In this document: positions 57,367 through 64,000 of the stretch, one piece after another
Position numbering within the stretch: the first letter of the stretch is position 1
Layout: each line of letters starts with the position of its first letter
Assembly (NCBI GenBank): GCA_964017065.1
Contig: OZ024783.1
Coordinates: forward strand, 13,452,040-13,516,039
DNA: 64,000 bases
Source: Haliclona indistincta
Taxonomy: Eukaryota > Porifera > Demospongiae > Haplosclerida > Chalinidae
Direction of reading: 5' to 3'
Notes under the pieces: model-generated
Seen by the model: the letters and a program-made list of their open reading frames with translations, nothing else
Database searches by the model: none
Told to the model about the DNA's origin: nothing
Position numbers and translations under genes: made by a program

Positions 57367-59600
57367 TTCACGTGGCGATTAAATTTGGACGAATCAGATT
57401 GTAGCCCGCCAATATGTAGAGTAGAGTGACCCCACCTACCGCACCACGCCCATGACCCAGGATTTGGTTCTACAACTTGTACCTCGTTCTGCCTAGTCTC
57501 GCCAGCTGCTGCCTGCTCCTACAAGTAACCAGACTTTATAGGCATTTACTCGATGTCCAGCTGCTACTACATCGTGATTTCCCTCGTGATACTCTCAAGT
57601 AATGGTGCATACATGGTCGTTGCATGTGTATAGCCTGTGCTAGCTTCACTTGTTAGTTTATTTTCCTTTCATTTACAATAATTATTGTGAGCCCTAAGCT
57701 TGTTTAGATGTATATATGCCTGATCTCAGTGACTGTGGCTCATGTACTTGCTCAGTTACTCCTCTCTACATGTCTGTTTAGAGTGAATGCTTGCCACGGT
57801 TACGTCACTATAATTTTAACAAACTCACCGTCTAATCAATCAGGTAGCTACTCCCGTGTCTCTCTCAGTGTATACTAATTATGTTATTGTGAGTCCAACT
57901 TTCTTCTAGTTAATCTTATCTGCCTTAATTTGTCCAGATAGGGTGCTGATCCTACCAATCACCCACTGTTTATGGGGCGTTTGGACGCCATGGTAGGACC
58001 TTTGGTCCTGATTGTCTAAAACTCAGTAGACCTCTAATCTGGCCTGCATCTCTTTAAGAGTGCTAAACTCTACGCTCTCCTGTTGATGAAGGCAAGCTAT
58101 ACACATGTTAGTGAAATATTTCATCAGACATCATGCATCAACCCATTTTTCTTGCTCTTCTGGTTTCACATATTTGCCCCTCCTGTCCCATACCTATATA
58201 GCACGCAATTATTGTGGTTGAGTTACAAACCGTAGATCATATTTTTTCGTGGGTAAAAGTTTGCTAGTTCGTAAAAGTTGCTGGCACGGAATTTCAGAAT
58301 ACTATAAAATATGCTTTAGCTCTGACACTTGAACGTGAAATTTGTTTTCATGAACGTTTTCCTGCCGATTTGTGAAATTAATACGATCTACGGTATACCG
58401 TGTACTACTAACCCGTTATTGTCTTGAACATATCATAGCTTCCTTTCAATTTCTGACTCTTTGTGCTTCCTCTTCAATGTACGTCTGTACACACATAGTA
58501 CTTCTGCATACATGTTGTGTAGTATTGTGAACTTCACTTCTAATCTACTCTAGACTATGTGACGTGTCATTCATTTTTGCTGAATAGAAAAGAGATTACA
58601 GTCAGATACAACTCACTTAACTGGTACTCTTAAACCAAGGTACGAACTCACTGTTATTTAGTCTAACATTATTGCTCCTCCTCCTTCACTCAGGCACAAC
58701 TCATTCAACTTGTCCTCTCATTTTCTGCCAACACAAAATTAATTTGCTTGTTACAAAGCAGTGTAAAACATTGCTTGAGGGAGCACTTAGTGTTGTAAGT
58801 TATGTAGATATTTTCCCAATTATGTATGGTCTCAGTATGTGCGTTTTCTGTGACTGTAATGAACCTGTGTATACATAGATACATAGTAATACAAGGCTAG
58901 CCTTGCCTCTCCCTTTTCACTTAGTGTGTGTGTGTTTGTGTGTTTGTGTGTTTATGCCCTAGTGGTTCAGCTGGTAGAGTTGAGATGGCCCTGTCCAATA
59001 GTCCATTCGTTTTAGTGTGTGTGAATGTGCCTGTGCGTGCGTGCGTGTGTGTGTGTGTGTGTGTGCTCTAGCAGTTTGATTCTGAACTTTTAGAGCAGAG
59101 CCAATTTAATGGTTCAGAACCCACCACAGTAGGAAGTGTTCCATCAAAAGAACCTTCATTTTGTAAACAGGTACATGTACCTGAACAGTCTTGTATATGT
59201 GTGACATGTCATAGCTCATGTCTCTATTCCTTATTGCACAGGTTCTCCTGGTTTTGTCAGGTGCTGTGGCACTGCTCAGTGATGGTAACAAAACTATGTG
59301 TGTTTACAGACGGCTGTTGTCAAGGTTAGTATAAAGTTTTTTTTACTATCTTTATAATTTTACTGTAGGGTTACCAGGATCTCTAAATGTCATGATCTTT
59401 CTTTCATTCCCTCTCCCTCTTTCATCAACATGAAGTTATCGCTAACTCTCAAGAAAAAAAGTTTAAACCACTACAACTTGTGATCGACATCAAAAAAACT
59501 TTTGACTAAGCTATTATTATTGATTATGTCTTTGTGAATAACTTTGGGCAATAGCTCTAAACAACATTGCATTGAAAATAATAGTTCATGATAGTATTAT
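57367..59600. other. Long stretch without a supported gene
   Basis: AT-rich DNA with (TG)n runs at about 58923-58955 and 59018-59065. GTGGTTCAGCTGGTAGAGT at 58969 resembles a tRNA A box, as in tRNA-derived SINE heads, but there is no matching B box or cloverleaf. No exon chain was found on either strand. Confidence 0.45.
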
Positions 59601-59614
59601 TAACGGGTTTGCAT

Positions 59615-60600
59615 GGTCACATAGAATGGTTTGAAAACAGCATCCAACCATCATTCTAGTGTAGCAATTCAGTTCAATACATTAGTGAGTTTGGCGACAT
59701 AGAATGGTTTGAAACAATGAAAACTGCAAATCAGCATCCAACCATCATTCTAGTGTAGCAATACAGTATAATGCATAGCATCATTAGTGTGTTTGGCGAC
59801 ATAGAATGGTTTGAAACAATTAAAATTGCAATTCAGCATCCAACCATCATTCTAGTGTAGCAATCCAGTATAAATGCATAGCATCATTAGTGTGTTTGGC
59901 GACATAGAATGGTTTGAAACAATTAAAAGTGCAAATCAGCATCCAACCATCATTCTAGTGTAGCAATCCAGAATAATGCATAGCATCATTAGTGTGCTTG
60001 GCGACATAGAATGGTTTGAAACAATTAAAAGTGCAAATCAGCATCCAACCATCATTCTAGTGTAGCAATCCAGAATAATGCATAGCATCATTAGTGTGTT
60101 TGGCGACATAGAATGGTTTGAAACAATTAAAAGTGCAAATCAGCATCCAACCATCATTCTAGTGTAGCAATCCAGTATAATGCATAGCATCATTACTGTG
60201 TTTGGCGACATAGAATGGTTTGAAACAATTAAAAGTGCAAATCAGAATCCAACCATCATTCTAGTGTAGCAATCCAGTATAATGCATAGCATCATTAGTG
60301 TGTTTGGCGACATAGAATGGTTTGAAACAATTAAAAGTGCAAATCAGCATCCAACCATCATTCTAGTGTATAAATACAGTATAATGCATAGTATCATTAG
60401 TGTGTTTGGCGACATAGAATGGTTTGAAACAATGAAAACTGCAAATCAGCATCCAACCATCATTCCAGTGTAGAAATCCAGAATAACGCATAGCATCATT
60501 AGTGCATTTGGCGACATAGAATGGTTTGAAACAATTAAAACTGCAAAACAGCATCCAACCATCATAATTATTCTAATGCAGCAATCCAGTTTTGACGACT
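59615..60600. repeat. 102-bp satellite, about ten units
   Basis: GAATGGTTTGAAA recurs at 59634, 59702, 59804, 59907, 60009, 60111, 60213, 60315, 60417 and 60519; after the first shortened unit the period is 102 bp (once 103). Each unit includes CAGCATCCAACCATCATTCT and GCATAGCATCATTAGTG. One forward frame spans most of a unit but is usually stopped by TAG after CTAGTG. Confidence 0.95.
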
Positions 60601-60659
60601 TAGAATGGCCTGAAAGGAAAACTAACGTTATCAATGGTGACTAGTCAATATCAACATAA

Positions 60660-61394
60660 AATTATATCAACAAGAGCAAAAGTAAAAATTCCCAAATTCT
60701 CCATACCACTTCTGCTCTTGCAGGAAAGTTGTAATTCAGGTGATATTTTAGGTAGCAAAAATTATGAATAGACAGAAATTCCATGTGTGCTACTAAAGGA
60801 AAGCTGTAGACCAGATAACGTTTTAGGTAGCCAAAATTACCACATAGAATGCCACGTGTGCTATTGCAGGAAAGTTGTAATTTAAGTGATGAATCAGGTA
60901 ACTGAAATATTGGGCAGAAATTCCACATGTGCTACTAAAGAAAAGCTACAGACCAGATGATATTTCAGGTAGCCAAAACTACCAGACAAAATGCCACGTG
61001 TGCTATTGCAGGAAAGTTGTAATTTAAGTGATCAATCAGGTAACTGAAATATTGGGCAGAAATTCCACATGTGCTACTAAAGGAAAGCTACAGACCAGAT
61101 GATGTTTCAGGTAGCCAAAACTACCAGACAAAATGCCACGTGTGCTATTGCAGGAAAGTTGTAATTTAAGTGATGTTTCAGGTAACTGAAATTACTGGGC
61201 AGAAATTCCATGTGTGCTACTAAAGGAAAGCTGTAGGCCAGATGACATTTCCTTTACCAGAAATTTGGCACAGAAATCTGTACGATGAAGGGACAAGAAA
61301 TGTACAGGAAATCTGAAGGAAATTTCATGACGCTTATTTCAGGCACATATCCTTGCTACAGTCCACGTCAGGAAATTAGCTTTTTTTTGCAGTG
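60660..61394. repeat. Element with 140-bp tandem units, related to 51834-52545
   Basis: Units of about 140-146 bp (GCAGGAAAGTTGTAATTTAA, then GTGCTACTAAAGGAAAGC) repeat about four times to 61250. The right end AGCTTTTTTTTGCAGTG matches the inverted left end of the element at 51834. The left end was not located. Confidence 0.7.
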
Positions 61395-62187
61395 TAGTTA
61401 GTCCACTATGGTTAGCGCGCATGTGCAAACAATTTCTAGCGGGAATTACATTGTACATTTGAATTTTGGTACTAACCAGTGCGTATCAGGGCAAGATTCT
61501 CTAGTGGATACGGTTCGAGAAGACCACGATGAAAATCAATAGAGAACATGTTTCACACTTACATGTAGGTGCAGATCGTTGTTGGTGACAATGTTGTACC
61601 ATAGATAATACAGTACACGGTGGATACTCAACGAGCCCGTATGACTGAAATCCGGGGTGGGCGGCGGTGTCACAGAAATTCTGCCGCTTTGGAAATTTTG
61701 CCGCTGCGGCAAATTTTCCTAGGAAATATGGCTGCGTGGTGTCGGGTGAGCGGCAGGACTCAGTGCATGTAGATTAAATATCGATGCAAGAAAATTCCAC
61801 AAAATTAATAATGACCATCTGCAGTTTTCTGGATGGGTATATGTTTTACTATTATTAATTTCGAGTTTTGTTTCCGCGATCAAATTGACCAACGTAGCCT
61901 ATAGCAGACACCGTCTTGGCAGCGTTGGATTAAGGTCAAACTACACGCGTTGTGTGAAGTGCATTACCTATATGCAAAGGTATACAGTGTCACTGTTTTA
62001 CCTGCATTCATGCATGTTCCGGGTTCTCCACAGCCCCACTTCGCTTTAGTGGTCTCCTTTCATTGGTTAAATTGAACCTCCTTTGTGTAGATTTGTAAAT
62101 AGGCAGTACACAATAAAAATATATTTTTTAATTGCCAAAAAAACATGTGAGTACGTGTAATACTGCACTTTGTTTATTGTTAGCTCT
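61395..62187. other. Stretch without a supported gene
   Basis: AT-rich apart from a short GC patch with CCGCTGCGGC palindromes at 61680-61720. It is the 3' flank of the next gene. Confidence 0.45.
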
Positions 62188-64000
62188 TTATTTCCTTCTT
62201 GCATTGACATGGCACTTTGCGGAAATTATCCAACATACTAGTGACTTGCATTGTTCTAGTGAGCTGTCGGCAGCAACTTCATCGTCAGTGTACGCCGACA
62301 ATACGAGAGTGGTACCATAGCTGTGTGACAGGTCTTCCAATTGAACGAAAAAATCTCTAATGTGATCGATACGATCAAACTGGAACGAGTTTACTATTAT
62401 CTCCTCCGGTCCTCTTCCTTGCTGGCAGAGCAGAGACAGACAGTGGTTCAGTGCTGGAAAGATGAATTTATCAACCTGGTAAAAGAATTCAAGTCGCTTG
62501 AGAGCAGTGTTCGAGACGACAAACTTCTCCAAATGAACAGATTCGATCGTTTGCATGTTATCAGAATGGCGGACTTGAGTATAGAAAACAACATGTTCCA
62601 CCTGAATGGTGATGTCTTCATGAACAAGAGCCACGTATTCTGTTGCTATTGTTAGTTTCTTTAGCTTCAGCTCAGGAAGGTTTAGCAGCCAGGAGTGGAT
62701 ATCACTGCAACACATTCCCAGACCAAGACATTTGTACTGTGTATTGGTCTCGGGAAGAGATTGACTTGGGTAAGAGATGGTACTAGGAGACGCAAGTTTC
62801 ATTGCCTTTTTGGGCGGACCCTTATTACCACGCTTCTTCCGTTTCTTCATTTTAGGACTATTCTTCTTTTCCTTGTCAATGTCTCCGAAAAAGAGCGTCT
62901 GCTCATCGGTAGTAGGAGTTGTTAGGAATGTCTTGATTAGTTCACACGCAGCTTGGAAAGAAGATCGATGGACCTCGAGTGATTCAAACTGAGGCTGTTT
63001 CAATAAGTGAGTAAGTGAGAATAGAATACGAACATAGCACTTGCTAATGGTGAAAGTTTGGTCATCTACTTCAACGTAGCGTAGCGTCTTCATTTCCACT
63101 ATAGACCGCATAATGCAGGGTATACGATGTTTCATAGATGAGGTTTCTCTACATCTGTGAGGCTGAATGTTCAACGTAAGACTCTCTAGTGCCGGATAAG
63201 GCTCAAGTGTGAGAGGAGCATGATGCTGATCAGAGCATGAGTCACACTTAGTGGTACAAATGAGCTCAGCTATTGCTAACAGGAATATTTCAATTGCTAT
63301 TGGAACGCCGGACAATTTGAGGTGCCTCAGACAAGGCTCATTGCTGGTGACGATGTTGTACAAAGGAACGTAAGGAGCAGCCATGCTCATTAATGAAACA
63401 CCAAATAAGTTATCTGATGTTCCTAGTTCAAGCACCTCCACTTCACTAAGGAACTCTTGGATAAATGGAATGACAAGCTGCTTATCACTTTTGTTACACC
63501 ATACCGAGTCATTAAAAGTGTCACAGTCAATCTTCAGCTCATATGGGGCACAACGCACATTGCAGTAGTGAAGAAAAGACCAGGCCAAGAGGGAAATTGA
63601 GTCAATGTTAACGTTATCGCTGCCTACCGCATTTTTTATCTCGAGAAATTGTTTGAGATGCTTAGGGACAACCAAACCACCTAGTTGCCCAATCATGATC
63701 AAAGAAGCTCCCAGAGATTTGAACGTCTCAGTCTCACAAATGAATCCAAAAAAATCTAAATCGTTCAACCAATCTTGAGTATAGTCTTGTAGGCAACAGC
63801 AGATCATTCCCGTTGGTTGCCCGCGAAAAATCGAATCTAGAAGATCTTCACGAGAGTTATTTTGATACCTCTCTAGATCTATTTCCTCAATATCGCTGAA
63901 CAGAGCAGTTTCACTCAGATGGAGGACATCAGCACGTGGGAGACAAATGTAAAGATCACTACGAATCGCACGAGGGAGAAGAGCAAGTGACTCTGCGGGG
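62188..64000 (-). CDS. Unrecognised Leu-rich protein, 3' part (5' end beyond window)
   Basis: A single uninterrupted frame of about 604 codons runs from the window edge to the stop at 62188. It starts in the window as ESLALLPRAIRSDLYICLPR, which looks like an F-box- or LRR-like N-terminal helix, and holds many irregular Leu-rich strands (LRHLKLSGV, LESLTLNIQ, LKKLTIATE), suggesting a degenerate LRR solenoid. A Lys-rich nuclear-localisation-like cluster (MKKRKKRGNKGPPKKAMK) lies mid-protein. No catalytic motif was seen. Candidates are an LRR/F-box-type substrate adaptor or a sponge-specific protein; I cannot choose. No intron is visible in this part. Confidence 0.7.
   Translation of the reverse strand, partial: PAESLALLPRAIRSDLYICLPRADVLHLSETALFSDIEEIDLERYQNNSREDLLDSIFRGQPTGMICCCLQDYTQDWLNDLDFFGFICETETFKSLGASLIMIGQLGGLVVPKHLKQFLEIKNAVGSDNVNIDSISLLAWSFLHYCNVRCAPYELKIDCDTFNDSVWCNKSDKQLVIPFIQEFLSEVEVLELGTSDNLFGVSLMSMAAPYVPLYNIVTSNEPCLRHLKLSGVPIAIEIFLLAIAELICTTKCDSCSDQHHAPLTLEPYPALESLTLNIQPHRCRETSSMKHRIPCIMRSIVEMKTLRYVEVDDQTFTISKCYVRILFSLTHLLKQPQFESLEVHRSSFQAACELIKTFLTTPTTDEQTLFFGDIDKEKKNSPKMKKRKKRGNKGPPKKAMKLASPSTISYPSQSLPETNTQYKCLGLGMCCSDIHSWLLNLPELKLKKLTIATEYVALVHEDITIQVEHVVFYTQVRHSDNMQTIESVHLEKFVVSNTALKRLEFFYQVDKFIFPALNHCLSLLCQQGRGPEEIIVNSFQFDRIDHIRDFFVQLEDLSHSYGTTLVLSAYTDDEVAADSSLEQCKSLVCWIISAKCHVNARRK

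Noticed and set aside
58965..59035. tRNA gene suggested by GTGGTTCAGCTGGTAGAGT
   Set aside because: No acceptor-stem pairing, anticodon arm or B box follows; at best a tRNA-derived SINE relic.

Overview
The window looks like a demosponge nuclear genome, and an Amphimedon-like species fits best; this is inference. The reasons are AT-rich DNA, many 40-90 nt introns with GT..AG borders, and animal-type proteins: integrin beta, ankyrin, ZU5, Death domain, a Neuralized-kinase fusion and a CCDC14 homologue. MITE-type DNA transposons are dense. There is no prokaryotic operon structure, rRNA or CRISPR array.

Layout. 0.1-4.1 kb: a 20-exon ankyrin-repeat gene (+) with a one-base frameshift. 4.1-9.1 kb: repeat-rich DNA with fragments of a MiaA-type tRNA prenyltransferase and an RCC1 protein, and a perfect 151-bp inverted repeat. 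9.2-12.1 kb: tandem ZU5 genes (+); the first is open but lacks a Death domain, the second carries Death domain plus transmembrane (TM) tail but is frameshifted. 13.5-25.5 kb and 36.2-44.5 kb: two paralogous genes (-) that I assembled exon by exon into open frames of about 1007 and 998 codons, encoding ankyrin repeats, a Roc-COR (ROCO) GTPase module and a Death domain. They differ at the C terminus: one ends in a TM helix, the other in a CaaX-like tetrapeptide. 25.7-28.1 kb: a truncated copy of the CCDC14 3' end fused to a 5'-truncated malonyl-CoA decarboxylase remnant, marking a segmental-duplication breakpoint. 28.3-30.7 kb: integrin beta (-) with two frame breaks. 31.6-35.3 kb: a frameshifted beta-helix/multi-TM gene (+). 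44.7-49.4 kb: CCDC14 homologue (-). 49.8-51.8 kb: Neuralized-coiled-coil-TKL kinase (-). 51.8-61.4 kb: transposons and satellites, including a THAP foldback element. 62.2-64.0 kb: 3' part of an unrecognised Leu-rich protein gene (-).

The duplicated segment (about 13.5-26.7 versus 36.2-45.4 kb) works as a natural insertion assay. Comparison of the two copies gives filled and empty sites for an intact hAT transposon (22481-25083, 8-bp TSD), a TA-flanked MITE, a TTAA-flanked piggyBac-like MITE, an unassigned DNA element and a poly(A) retro-insertion.

Functionally the resident genes share a theme: adhesion (integrin), ankyrin sensors and Death-domain adaptors, several with predicted membrane anchors. 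This suggests a sponge innate-signalling neighbourhood. Direct cooperation between the gene products is inference only.
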